Assembly (NCBI RefSeq): GCF_920984735.1
Contig: NZ_CAKLBU010000028.1
Coordinates: 1 to 55,197 of the forward strand
Direction of reading: 5' to 3'
DNA from: Pedobacter sp. Leaf250
GTDB taxonomy: Bacteria; Bacteroidota; Bacteroidia; Sphingobacteriales; Sphingobacteriaceae
Length of the DNA: 55,197 nucleotides
The first letter of the stretch is position 1. Each line of letters starts with the position of its first letter. The position numbers and the translations under genes were made by a program. The notes under the pieces were generated by a model that saw nothing but the letters and a program-made list of their open reading frames with translations, did not search any database and was not told the origin of the DNA. This document shows positions 16,886-24,778 of the stretch, in pieces.

Positions 16886-17515
16886 CTAACCTTGAATCGA
16901 CTCATTCCTCTCCCTTATCTTCTTTTCGCTGAACCGAGGCAGCGCAAAATAGATGTAGAGTAATACTATGGGAATAATACTAAAAGCCACGTTCCAAAAA
17001 GAAATAATTAAGGCAGCTAAGTGTAGCACAGGGGCGATCGCATACTCTCTTGTCAGCAGTTTGACAAGTGCCGGGTCTGTATTTTCTTCCAAAAGACCTT
17101 TCTTTCTGGTGGCATACCACCATACGCAGTTATAAAGTACTGTCATCAACACCAATATAGTATGATAGATCAATGCCGCCGTTCTTTCGTCTGGTTTGCC
17201 TACATGGAGTGCCAATAATCCTGTAGTGAAAGACTGGAGTGTGACAAACATTAAAAACAAGATATGTAATATGAGCAGGTACTGGTCTGTCTTTTTTATA
17301 TAAATAAACATGTTGTGATGGTTGGATCAGGCAACGCATATAAACAGGAAAGACGCGGCGAACGCAGCATAATGAGGCCAGTTTTTCAATATCTCTCCCA
17401 GCAGATCTGTTCCGGCTTCCGGTTTAGGCAATTCTGTGGCGAGTAATGTTGCAGCAATAGCTAAAACAGCATCGCTAAAATATTCAAGCCTGTCAGTTGT
17501 TCGATGATTGTACAT
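16886..17515 (-). pseudogene. TMEM175-like (DUF1211) potassium channel interrupted by one TGA
   Basis: The first part (17515-17327) begins RLEYFSDAVLAIAATLLATE, the signature FSDxVxAI helix of TMEM175 channels. It stops at a TGA (17327-17329) after FLFICVA. Reading on in the same frame gives SNHHNMFIYIKKTDQYLLIL and the rest of the family (17311-16886, four more hydrophobic helices). No frameshift is needed: the stop stands where family members usually have Trp (FIxxxWxNHH), so a single TGG-to-TGA change explains it. Total length without the stop would be ~209 aa, normal for bacterial TMEM175. It is likely non-functional, unless the stop is a sequencing error. Confidence 0.8.
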
Positions 17516-17731
17516 AAGATCCCTATTAAACTAATTTTAATTGCAGGCCTGAACTGGAAACCAAATATCTATTGATATCGGCAATTGATCACAACGATAT
17601 CTTATGTGGTTGGATCGGGTAATATTTGAGATTATCCACATAATCCGATCAGATCATATTCAGCAGGCAAGTGATAGCGGTCGGCCTGTGCCGAATGCCG
17701 ACCTGCGGTCACTGCCAGCTTTTGTTAGAGA

Positions 17732-18025
17732 TCACTTAAAGGCAAGTATTTTTACTTTGTCAATCACTGGCGTCGAAACAAGTAGTTCATCGGCGCTAGC
17801 CATCAGTGCTTTAGCGATCTCACCGTTTAAGTGCGCATCTCGACCGGCATCATCGGTAAATGTATCGAATATACCAAAGGTGGAAGGTCCGAGCTGCAAT
17901 GCATACCAGCGAATAGTACCGGATTCCGCTTCCGCCAAAGGCAAAGCGCTTGCAAGGAAGTCAGCAACTTGTTGTTCTTTACCGGGTTTAGCCTCGAAGT
18001 GGGCCAGTAACGCTAAATTTTCCAT
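17732..18025 (-). CDS. ABM-family (antibiotic biosynthesis monooxygenase-like) protein, 97 aa
   Basis: Dimeric ferredoxin-like alpha+beta barrel of the ABM/putative quinol monooxygenase group. Pattern: LALLAHFEAKPGKEQQVADF at the start, then ESGTIRWYALQLGPSTFGIF and DTFTDDAGRDAHLNGEIAKA, ending in a short VDKVKILAFK strand. Family members act on quinols or are of unknown role. It is a single gene reading leftward toward the integrase. Intact and normal length. Confidence 0.85.
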   Translation of the reverse strand: MENLALLAHFEAKPGKEQQVADFLASALPLAEAESGTIRWYALQLGPSTFGIFDTFTDDAGRDAHLNGEIAKALMASADELLVSTPVIDKVKILAFK

Positions 18026-18152
18026 TTGATCAATTTTAATAGAACTGTTCGTTAGCGGCGATATACCGCTATAATAGATTGAACACGAATAGTGCCACGA
18101 TCAGGCAATTCAGATGCTTGGCAAATACATAATTATTTTCACAATTGATAGG

Positions 18153-19451
18153 TTAAAAGTCTTTTAACTGTCCATCTGCTTGGAATAGCAATCCTTTGAC
18201 CGCGTTCATCCGATTTCCTATGCGGCGCTTTTTGACTCTGGCATAACGCTGGGTAGTTCTTATACTTTTATGTCCGAGCATTTTGCTCACATCTTCCAAT
18301 GGGAATTCCAGGACGTTGAGCATGATGTCTGCAAAAGTATGGCATGCAAGGTGGGTATTCAGCTCTCTTCCAATACCACAAATATCGGCAAGTTCCTTCA
18401 AGTAGGTATTGTATTTCGCATTGCTATTTACCGGTAAGAGGCTATTTTTAAAACGGCAATAGGGATCATCTTTATATTTATCAATGATTTCATCCACTAT
18501 GGGGAGCACCGGTACCATCTCAGTCACCTTTGTCTTTCCTCTTTCCTTATTAACCAACCATCGTTCCCGTTCAACACCGTGTTTTTTGATATGCTGCGGT
18601 GTCAGGGCATAGATGTCCTGATAGGCAAAACCTGTAAAACATTGGAAAACGAAAGCATCCCTGACCTTGTCCAAGCGTAAAATGTCAATCTTTTTTTTCC
18701 AGATCGCACCAACTTCCTCCATTTCCAATGGCGGGATCTCCGCTTCATCGCCTTTACAACGGTACTTTTCTATAGGGTTTTTCAGTAACCAGCCATTGGC
18801 TTCAGCTAAATTTAACAGTTTCTTCGCATTCTTGATCTGCTTATTTGCGGCGGCGGCCTTTAATTTTTTTAACCTTTTGATCGTGAGGTACCGGAAAAGC
18901 TTTTGCGCAAACGAAAATTCAATTTCGGACAGGAGCAGATCGCTACATTTAAATTCAAAAGAAATAAATTCTTTAAGCTTCCTCTGAGAAGACCTCCATT
19001 GCCTAAGCGTTGCTTTTGAATGCTGGCCAATTGCCGCTAGTTCGGCAAATTCAGCCAGGTGATATTCACTTAGCTCCAGAAGCGTCGGTATTTCCTCAAC
19101 AGTTGTTCTTTTGCCAATTTTTTCCAGGTGTAAGGGTGCATTTTTGTAGGCATTCCTAACCATTTGTGGTGTAACAAAGCCATGTTACATCCGGAGAACC
19201 TTAAAGTGGGTTTCAAGATCCGACTCCACATCACTCAGTGCGAGGTTGACAGCTTTGTGATCCCTACCACCAGATGCCCGTTTGGTAACCAGATCCCAGT
19301 GATCGGTATGAACTTTTTTGGATGTAGAGAATTCCTTTTCCATCCCGTCGATGGTAATCCTACAGACCACCGTTGCGTAGCCGTCCTTACCGGCTTTTGA
19401 TTTTTTGTGCCAGAACAATATGTTCATGACCTGATTGCTTTTCATTTTCAA
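18153..19451 (-). pseudogene. tyrosine recombinase (integrase) with in-frame stop
   Basis: The N-terminal arm-binding part (19451-19185) ends HFKVLRM then TAA. The same frame continues HGFVTPQMVRNAYKNAP and the SAM-like and catalytic domains to 18153, so one nonsense codon splits a ~430-aa Bacteroidota-type integrase. In the catalytic part TGFAYQD lacks Arg I, as in several Bacteroidota integrases such as IntDOT. The usual HxxR box reads HLACHTF, with TGC where the family has an Arg codon (CGC), and LGHKSIRTTQRYARV keeps His and the nucleophile Tyr. Two independent lesions indicate a dead integrase. It lies ~530 bp inside the right 19-bp direct repeat. Confidence 0.85.
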
Positions 19452-19654
19452 TCCATTTAAAGTAAAACATGTTATTTCCCGGACGGATCCGGCAAAACGG
19501 CTTATGCTAAAAACTGATTCGATAGGAGGTGAGCCTAATGGTGGCCAACAAATTTAATTCATAATATGGCCAGTGAATTCACCACCATACAGATTGAATT
19601 AAGTTGTATTTGATTGATTTATCTTCGAAAAGCTATCTTGGTCTAAATATTATT

Positions 19655-19686
19655 AAACCAAAAAAGACGCAATTTCTTGCGTCTTT
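19655..19686 (-). terminator. intrinsic terminator, leftward
   Basis: AAAGACGCAA (19663-19672) pairs perfectly with TTGCGTCTTT (19677-19686). On the minus strand the stem is followed by TTTTTTGGTTT. It directly follows a tRNA 3'-end fragment, as terminators of Bacteroidota tRNA genes do. Confidence 0.75.
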
Positions 19687-19713
19687 CTGTGATCCCGCTG
19701 GGATTTGCACCTC
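19687..19713 (-). repeat. tRNA 3'-end fragment (attachment-site remnant)
   Basis: On the minus strand the sequence GAGGTGCAAATCCCAGCGGG ATCAC ends like the T-loop, T-stem 3' strand and acceptor 3' strand of a tRNA. No D-arm, anticodon arm or matching 5' acceptor is upstream, and the 5' half of the T-stem no longer pairs. Integrases commonly recombine in tRNA 3' ends and leave such a stub. The stub is followed by its terminator, so the inserted DNA would lie to the right of 19713. Confidence 0.45.
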
Positions 19714-19976
19714 AAGCAAAAATCAACGTTTAAAGAGTATTTTTCGCGGTTTGAAATTCTACTCACCGAATCGCTCACCATTAAATTTGTACGTTTTTAG
19801 CTGCAATCGCAATATACAAAAATAATGAATTTTTAGAAAAGAACCTAAAGAATTACGATAAGTAGCGTTAAGTAAAAGCAAAGCCCGGGGAAGTAGCTAA
19901 TTTGCATAAGTTGTTTTGTGAATTAGGAAAATTGTTGGAATTTCAGTCTTTCATTCATCATCTCGAATATTCCTGC

Positions 19977-19995
19977 TATCTAAATTAACGCTCTC
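19977..19995 (+). repeat. 19-bp direct repeat, right copy
   Basis: Identical to 12724-12742. It lies in a gene-free stretch (19714-20171) that otherwise shows nothing I can name. Confidence 0.5.
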
Positions 19996-20171
19996 GAAGT
20001 AAAAATATATTTTAGTGGTGAAGAAAAAAAGCAGATATATAATCGTAAAAATGTCATTATAGATTACACTTATTTTTTTGTCGGCAAACATTAAAACCGT
20101 GAATTTCATTTATTATTATAAAATATTGATGCCACGACTTCACCTTGAATAATATAGAGTAATGCCTTTTA

Positions 20172-21182
20172 CTAAAATGCTTTTAGATCAAATGCATATT
20201 TCTGGTAACTGATCAATTCTCTTGTAGGTTCGTTTTCGATCCAGGCAGGTTCTTCATGGCTAATATCAACTACTTCTTTGGTGGTACTTTTTTTGAAATG
20301 CTTAAGTACACTTGAAAGAACTTCTAGTTCCATAGTACTGAAATCATCCATGTCATCTTCCTTTCCAACTATTTTTTCGCCATAATTACCATCTTTAAAT
20401 GCTATCTGTGTAATATTTATTCTTTCATCGTCACATAGTTTGATGTACATTTTATCGTATTCAGCTGGCACAGGTCCATAGGGGATAGCTTTATAGGTAA
20501 TACCAGTCATAGAATGTGCCGTTCTTTTGTACATCAGAAAATCACAATAGAAAAGCAACTTGTTAACCTTAGTCTTGTAGGTATCTAGTTCATTTGAAAA
20601 GTAGGAGATTACCTTGGCTATCTTTAAAAGATCAGGACTTTTGTAGCCATTGTATTCAGATGGCTTATGGTCATGGAATATTTTTTCCTCAAACATGGTT
20701 TCCCACCACTCCCTGGTTTCCTGCTCTTGAATTTTTTTAACGTGATTGGTAAGCTTATTGATTTCCTTATCACTCAGAAAGTGGATGCTGGCCTCTACCT
20801 GTGATAGGAAAGAAACCGGCTTTTCAATGGTTGATATCAATCTTCCATTAGAAACCGATGGCATTTCGCCATTTTCATATAAACGGTATGTGTTTGTTCC
20901 CAGTCCTAATATTTCGGATATCTTGGATGCGGAGATGCCATACTTTTCCCTAATACTTGTAATCTCCTCAGGAAAGGGAATGCCATACTTTTCCCTGTAT
21001 TGATTATACACTTGGTTCATGTTAATCTCATCCAGTTCGGTATTGGTAAATGCCTCTTGGGTTTTGGTGCATTCAAAATAGTGGTACCAAATCCGAAACT
21101 CTTCTTTCCTGAATTTGAAATCAACTTCTTTATGCTTGCGGAGCATTGGTTTGTTGTTGAATGGGCTGGTCATAATCATCAT
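20172..21182 (-). CDS. Panacea/SocA-domain antitoxin with HTH, 336 aa
   Basis: Antitoxin of the toxin gene just upstream; its ATG overlaps the toxin stop (ATGA at 21182-21179). Residues ~75-120 hold an HTH with IREKYGISASKISEILGLG, followed by LYENGEMPSVSNG, as in MqsA/HigA-like regulators. The C-terminal ~150 residues form a Panacea (DUF4065/SocA-like) domain: LLKIAKVISYFSNELDT, KLLFYCDFLMYKRTAHSMTG, IPYGPVPAEYDKMY and HEEPAW. Panacea domains are chaperone-like antitoxin modules that neutralise diverse toxins. The HTH probably represses the operon through the AACTTTAAAGTT palindromes upstream. A longer reading from 21230 is unlikely because it would overlap the toxin. Confidence 0.83.
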   Translation of the reverse strand: MMIMTSPFNNKPMLRKHKEVDFKFRKEEFRIWYHYFECTKTQEAFTNTELDEINMNQVYNQYREKYGIPFPEEITSIREKYGISASKISEILGLGTNTYRLYENGEMPSVSNGRLISTIEKPVSFLSQVEASIHFLSDKEINKLTNHVKKIQEQETREWWETMFEEKIFHDHKPSEYNGYKSPDLLKIAKVISYFSNELDTYKTKVNKLLFYCDFLMYKRTAHSMTGITYKAIPYGPVPAEYDKMYIKLCDDERINITQIAFKDGNYGEKIVGKEDDMDDFSTMELEVLSSVLKHFKKSTTKEVVDISHEEPAWIENEPTRELISYQKYAFDLKAF

Positions 21183-21526
21183 TTTAATGGATAGCTCATG
21201 GGGTACTCTGCCAAATGAAAAGAAATGCAAATGGCAGGGTTATCTTTAGTTCCCATAGATATCTTAATGTATATTTCTTGGTTTTTATGCGTTCTTCCAA
21301 AAACCCATAAACTGGCAATGCCATTAAGGTCATCGTCAATTGGGCCTTCCGAATAATCTATGGCGACTATTGCATCAACTATTTCACGTCTTTTCAGTGG
21401 TGTAAGCTCCAGATCTAATAGGGCTTGGGTGTTTTTCTGTCTGGCATCACGGAAGAAAATATCGAAAATCTGTGCCTTCGTTTTAAAGTCTCTGAGAAAG
21501 TTTTTTACGTCATCAATAGTAGCCAA
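21179..21526 (-). CDS. MqsR/RelE-like toxin, 115 aa
   Basis: First gene of a two-gene leftward toxin-antitoxin unit with the Panacea antitoxin. Pattern: ATIDDVKNFLRDFKTKAQIF at the start, YSEGPIDDDLNG in the middle, and core strands SLWVFGRTHKNQEIYIKISM and ICISFHLAEYPMSYPLK. This matches Bacteroidota toxins annotated as MqsR-family mRNA interferases paired with an HTH-Panacea protein. Catalytic residues cannot be fixed by eye. Translational coupling to the antitoxin is by a 4-base overlap. Confidence 0.72.
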   Translation of the reverse strand: MATIDDVKNFLRDFKTKAQIFDIFFRDARQKNTQALLDLELTPLKRREIVDAIVAIDYSEGPIDDDLNGIASLWVFGRTHKNQEIYIKISMGTKDNPAICISFHLAEYPMSYPLK

Positions 21527-21549
21527 GGGTGAGTTTTTTTGTAAAATTA

Positions 21550-21703
21550 AACTTTAAAGTTGCATTAGCCTAGTATATCGGAAAATTATTTATGTTTTAT
21601 ATTGTTAGTTATTCACACTCTTAAAGTTTTCAACAAAGATATGTAATATAACTATATAGTTGTAATATTGTTTGAATTATTTAATATATACAACTTTAAA
21701 GTT
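21550..21703. promoter_or_regulatory. two identical AACTTTAAAGTT palindromes flanking the divergent promoter
   Basis: The perfect 12-bp palindrome AACTTTAAAGTT occurs at 21550-21561, 24 bp before the toxin start, and at 21692-21703, directly against the ATG of the DUF2188 gene. A degenerate copy (CTCTTAAAGTTTT) lies near 21618-21630. This is the expected layout for operators of the HTH antitoxin, and it would place the DUF2188 gene under the same control. Confidence 0.6.
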
Positions 21704-21925
21704 ATGAAAAAGAATTATCATGTGGTTCCGCACAATGGCGAATGGGCCGCTAAGGAGGAGGGCAACCAAAGGGTTACCCAAATAGCTTCTACACAGAGAG
21801 AGGCAATTCAGATTGCAAGAGAGCATGCAATTAATAACCAATCAGAGGTAGTTATCCACCGACCAAATGGACAGATTAGGGATCGTAATAGTTATGGTAA
21901 TGATCCGTATCCACCAAGAGGTTAA
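21704..21925 (+). CDS. DUF2188-domain protein, 73 aa
   Basis: Small protein of the DUF2188 family: YHVVPHNGEWAAKEEGNQRV at the start, then STQREAIQIAREHAINNQSE and VVIHRPNGQIRDRNSYGNDP. The biochemical role of the family is unknown; it is widespread beside stress and mobile genes. The ATG at 21704 follows the second palindrome immediately, so a repressor there would block translation start or transcription. A strong terminator follows the stop. Confidence 0.85.
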   Translation: MKKNYHVVPHNGEWAAKEEGNQRVTQIASTQREAIQIAREHAINNQSEVVIHRPNGQIRDRNSYGNDPYPPRG

Positions 21926-21931
21926 TGATTG

Positions 21932-21965
21932 AAGCCCAAAAAATATTATTTTTTGGGCTTTTTTA
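21932..21965 (+). terminator. intrinsic terminator after DUF2188 gene
   Basis: AAGCCCAAAAAA (21932-21943), 5-base loop, TTTTTTGGGCTT (21949-21960), then TTTTT. Perfect 12-bp stem. Confidence 0.9.
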
Positions 21966-22038
21966 TTGCGTGAAGTATTATTTAAATTACGATCGTGGTG
22001 ATCACTCACTAGGTTTCGGTGTTAAAATTTGAAAATAC

Positions 22039-22046
22039 TACCTTTG
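22039..22046 (+). promoter_or_regulatory. Bacteroidota -7 box before the 262-aa gene
   Basis: TACCTTTG matches TAnnTTTG and lies 31 bp before the ATG at 22077. A clear -33 TTG at 17-20 bp distance is not seen. Confidence 0.5.
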
Positions 22047-22076
22047 TTATAAGATTACTATTAATCTAAATTTCGT

Positions 22077-22865
22077 ATGTCTAAATATTATTTTACCCCA
22101 GCAGGTAATAGACAAATTGCGCTAGCATTAAACAATACTGCTTACGATGATTTTAATTTTCAGCACGACCATAAATCAGAAGATCCAACAGACCTAATTT
22201 TTATACCATATTTCCCAACTGACACGGATACTGCTTTAGAAGTTTTCGCCAAAAGCAAATACCTTGCGATGTTGATAGGTGGTAGCTTTAATATAGCTAC
22301 GCATGAAAAAGGAAGTTCACTGGATATTACATTGGATTGGTTGATAGATTGGGAGAAAGAAAAACGTGTCCAGATTGTTAATCCTGAAGATATTATCCCA
22401 ATAAATCCATACAGCCAAGCTGAACTCTTTGATCGTAGTAAAGCAATAGATTACAGAAGAGAAGATTTTGTTAAATACGCCATCTATCTTTCAAAATATG
22501 ATCGTTTTGTTAACTCACTACTTCTATTGGCTAGCCAAAAGCACAGTTTTATATCTCTACATGCTTTATTGGATACGATAGAAACCAAAGCAAAGTTTCC
22601 GTTGGTTGAAGATAAGAAATTGACCAAGGAGAAAAGAGAGCAAAGAATAGCCTACATACTTGAGAAAAGCGAAGTTACTATAAATAACATCAATGCATTT
22701 ACTGGAACCGCCAATAATTATGGAATGCTTGGCCTACAAAGTAGGCATGGGGATATGGGTCGGGGGAAGCCCGCTAAAACAATGGATTTAGCAACATCCA
22801 CAAAAATGATTCTTAAATTAGCCTATTTTACAATCTACCATCATATAGAACTTGATGAAATATAG
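22077..22865 (+). CDS. hypothetical protein, 262 aa
   Basis: I do not recognise a family. The protein is soluble and mixed alpha/beta, with an aromatic-rich N-terminal region (YYFTPAGNRQIALALNN), a PYFPTDTD segment and a final helix. There is a basic glycine-rich loop RHGDMGRGKPAKTMD near residue 222. It is a single gene with its own -7 box, between the toxin-antitoxin unit and a DUF3892 gene. No membrane segment or signal peptide. Confidence 0.6.
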   Translation: MSKYYFTPAGNRQIALALNNTAYDDFNFQHDHKSEDPTDLIFIPYFPTDTDTALEVFAKSKYLAMLIGGSFNIATHEKGSSLDITLDWLIDWEKEKRVQIVNPEDIIPINPYSQAELFDRSKAIDYRREDFVKYAIYLSKYDRFVNSLLLLASQKHSFISLHALLDTIETKAKFPLVEDKKLTKEKREQRIAYILEKSEVTINNINAFTGTANNYGMLGLQSRHGDMGRGKPAKTMDLATSTKMILKLAYFTIYHHIELDEI

Positions 22866-23181
22866 CAAGAAGAATTTTATTACTTATAATAAGCCAGCAG
22901 TTTACAAAGTACTCAAACTGATCCGTATAGCAACCGTTTTTTCATAACTAGAGAAAGGCTGTAAACCATTCGACCCTCTTCTATTAAATCCTCTTCGGGT
23001 GATCCCGTAATGCAGGTATATTCCAAAAAGCATAGATAAATACAATTTAAGAAAATTTATAGAAGAATTTATCGGTCACAGTAAATCCGGATGCTAAAAT
23101 TTATAAAATCATTTTTACGGTTTTCCGTAAATTAATATTAATAGTGAATAATATTTTTGGAATAAATTAAACAAGAATATT
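22866..23181. other. gene-free gap
   Basis: 316 bp of AT-rich DNA. I see no gene, RNA or repeat in it. Confidence 0.5.
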
Positions 23182-23460
23182 ATGGCAGATTGCAGAATCA
23201 CTCACATCACTAAAAAAAATCGTCAATGTGCGCATGAACATATTACCCATGCTGGAAACCCGCCGACTTGGTACTGGAGCAGAGAAGATATTATTGAGAG
23301 CATCAACAATAAAACAAACACTTTTTATGTGCTGGAAAATGGTAATCGTTCAAATGTAGGTGTGGTTAATCCAAATGATGGACGTTCACCTTTTTTAAGA
23401 ACTTATGCTGATAATGTCTGGAATGATAATTTGCTGGCATTACCAGAACAAACGCCTTAA
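23182..23460 (+). CDS. DUF3892-domain protein, 92 aa
   Basis: The whole protein is one DUF3892 domain: CRITHITKKNRQCAHEHITH with the conserved ITHxG, then WYWSREDIIESINNKTNTFY and the closing SPFLRTYADNVWNDNLLALP. Function of the family is unknown; it is often found near mobile or defence genes. Intact and normal length. Confidence 0.85.
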   Translation: MADCRITHITKKNRQCAHEHITHAGNPPTWYWSREDIIESINNKTNTFYVLENGNRSNVGVVNPNDGRSPFLRTYADNVWNDNLLALPEQTP

Positions 23461-23569
23461 TAAGTGATCTTTTGAAAATAATTTGTCGATTTTGAAATAT
23501 CAGAATAGAAAATAACAAAAATTTAAATTATTTTTAATTGAATATAATTAACCTCTTTTCGTTTATAAC

Positions 23570-23889
23570 ATGCTTATTGAAATCTTACTAGTAATATTGA
23601 TTACTCTTATAATTATTGTTATATTTCTTCTGCTGATCAAAAAAACAGTCAAAATAACCAACCACTTCTCGAACAGTTTTATAAAGCAGATTTGATACTT
23701 TCAAAACTTGAACCTGCAATTAGAGATGAGGCGTCTCAAACGCGAGATGAAAATCAAGCGTCATTCAAATTAGACAGGGAAGAACTTGCTAACTCTTTTA
23801 AATTTTTAGGAGATACGCTTTCCAATACCGTTAAAGATCTGTTGGAAGTGCAGAAAAATCAATTTGAAATATTTCAAATCAATTATTGA
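23570..23889 (+). pseudogene. rmuC: truncated, frameshifted rmuC (N-terminal part)
   Basis: From an ATG at 23570 the first 23 codons form a membrane helix (MLIEILLVILITLIIIVIFL). The frame then breaks in a run of seven A (23639-23645). In the next frame the sequence continues QPLLEQFYKADLILSKLEPA, EREE-type coiled coil FKLDREELANSFKFLGDTLS and VQKNQFEIFQINY, stop. This is the membrane anchor and coiled coil that start RmuC proteins in Bacteroidota; one extra A would restore the frame. The catalytic DNA-recombination domain is absent: only ~107 of ~450 residues remain before the defence operon begins. RmuC identity is from pattern, fairly likely. Confidence 0.6.
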
Positions 23890-24061
23890 ACTTTGATTAT
23901 GGTTGACTAGAAAACCAAATTGAGTAGGATAAATATAATAATAAATAAATTCAATTGAATATTGAAATAATAACTACCTTAGATATAATAAACTGATATT
24001 CTTTTTGAAAATTACTCTAAAGGCTGCTAATATTTACGTTGCGTCAGCAATTAAACAGGAA

Positions 24062-24733
24062 TTATTTTGGATTGTTTAGCAAATAGTTAAACGCTTTCTC
24101 TAATGTCTTTTCTCCGATTCCGTCATAATTTGCTAATGCAATTATTGAATTTGTTTCACCGCTTTGGATTATTTCTGATATTTTTTTTGCATATTGAGGT
24201 TGTATACCTGTTTCTACTTTGATTGTCTTTTCGTCTAATGACAACCATTTTGCTTTGAAAGAAGCGAATAAATCGTCTTGAACATTTGGGTCATAGTCGT
24301 AAATTTCAATATCAATTGAACATTTGTTTAAATATACTTCCATCAGACATCTAACTTCGTTTGTATCTAAGCCACCATTGTGCGTGCCAAGTAGAGGAAA
24401 AGCAATGGAATTAATTCCTTTCTTTTCATACGTGTCGACAAATTTTTGTAGACCTTGTTCAATCCACTCTATTTTACTTGGATATTTCCAATGAAACTTT
24501 GTCGGGAAGCTTAAAATCCAAGGTGCATTTTCTTGTTTGGTGTAAAGCCACAATGAACCTGTTTTAATAAGTTTGTTTTTACAATGCTCTTTATATTCCT
24601 CATACATTTGAGGATAACGAAGTCTATGGACAAATGCTATTCCTTTTCCCATTACGCCAACACAATTTACGGTGTTCACAATGGTTTGACACTTTGAATT
24701 AAAAATATTTCCTTTAATATGTTTTATTGCCAT
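24062..24733 (-). CDS. darG: DarG-type macrodomain antitoxin, 223 aa
   Basis: ADP-ribosylglycohydrolase of the DarG kind that removes ADP-ribose from thymidine bases. Residues ~1-160 form the macrodomain: IKHIKGNIFNSKCQTIVNTV, NCVGVMGKGIA (the substrate-binding N-C-V-G-x-M-G-K-G loop) and SIAFPLLGTHNGGLD. The last ~55 residues (YAKKISEIIQSGE and a GIGEKTLEKAF turn) look like a small helix-hairpin-helix; the usual long DarG C-terminal domain is missing. It is the last gene of a leftward operon, 45 bp past the stop of the giant DarT-like gene. The start MAIKH at 24733 was preferred over 24745. Confidence 0.88.
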   Translation of the reverse strand: MAIKHIKGNIFNSKCQTIVNTVNCVGVMGKGIAFVHRLRYPQMYEEYKEHCKNKLIKTGSLWLYTKQENAPWILSFPTKFHWKYPSKIEWIEQGLQKFVDTYEKKGINSIAFPLLGTHNGGLDTNEVRCLMEVYLNKCSIDIEIYDYDPNVQDDLFASFKAKWLSLDEKTIKVETGIQPQYAKKISEIIQSGETNSIIALANYDGIGEKTLEKAFNYLLNNPK

Positions 24734-24778
24734 TTTATTATGCATAATTTATGAGGTAAAACCGAAAATAGAAGCGTG

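Noticed and set aside
19604..19825. 73-codon plus-strand ORF
   Set aside because: It runs across the terminator and the tRNA fragment, so it is not a gene.
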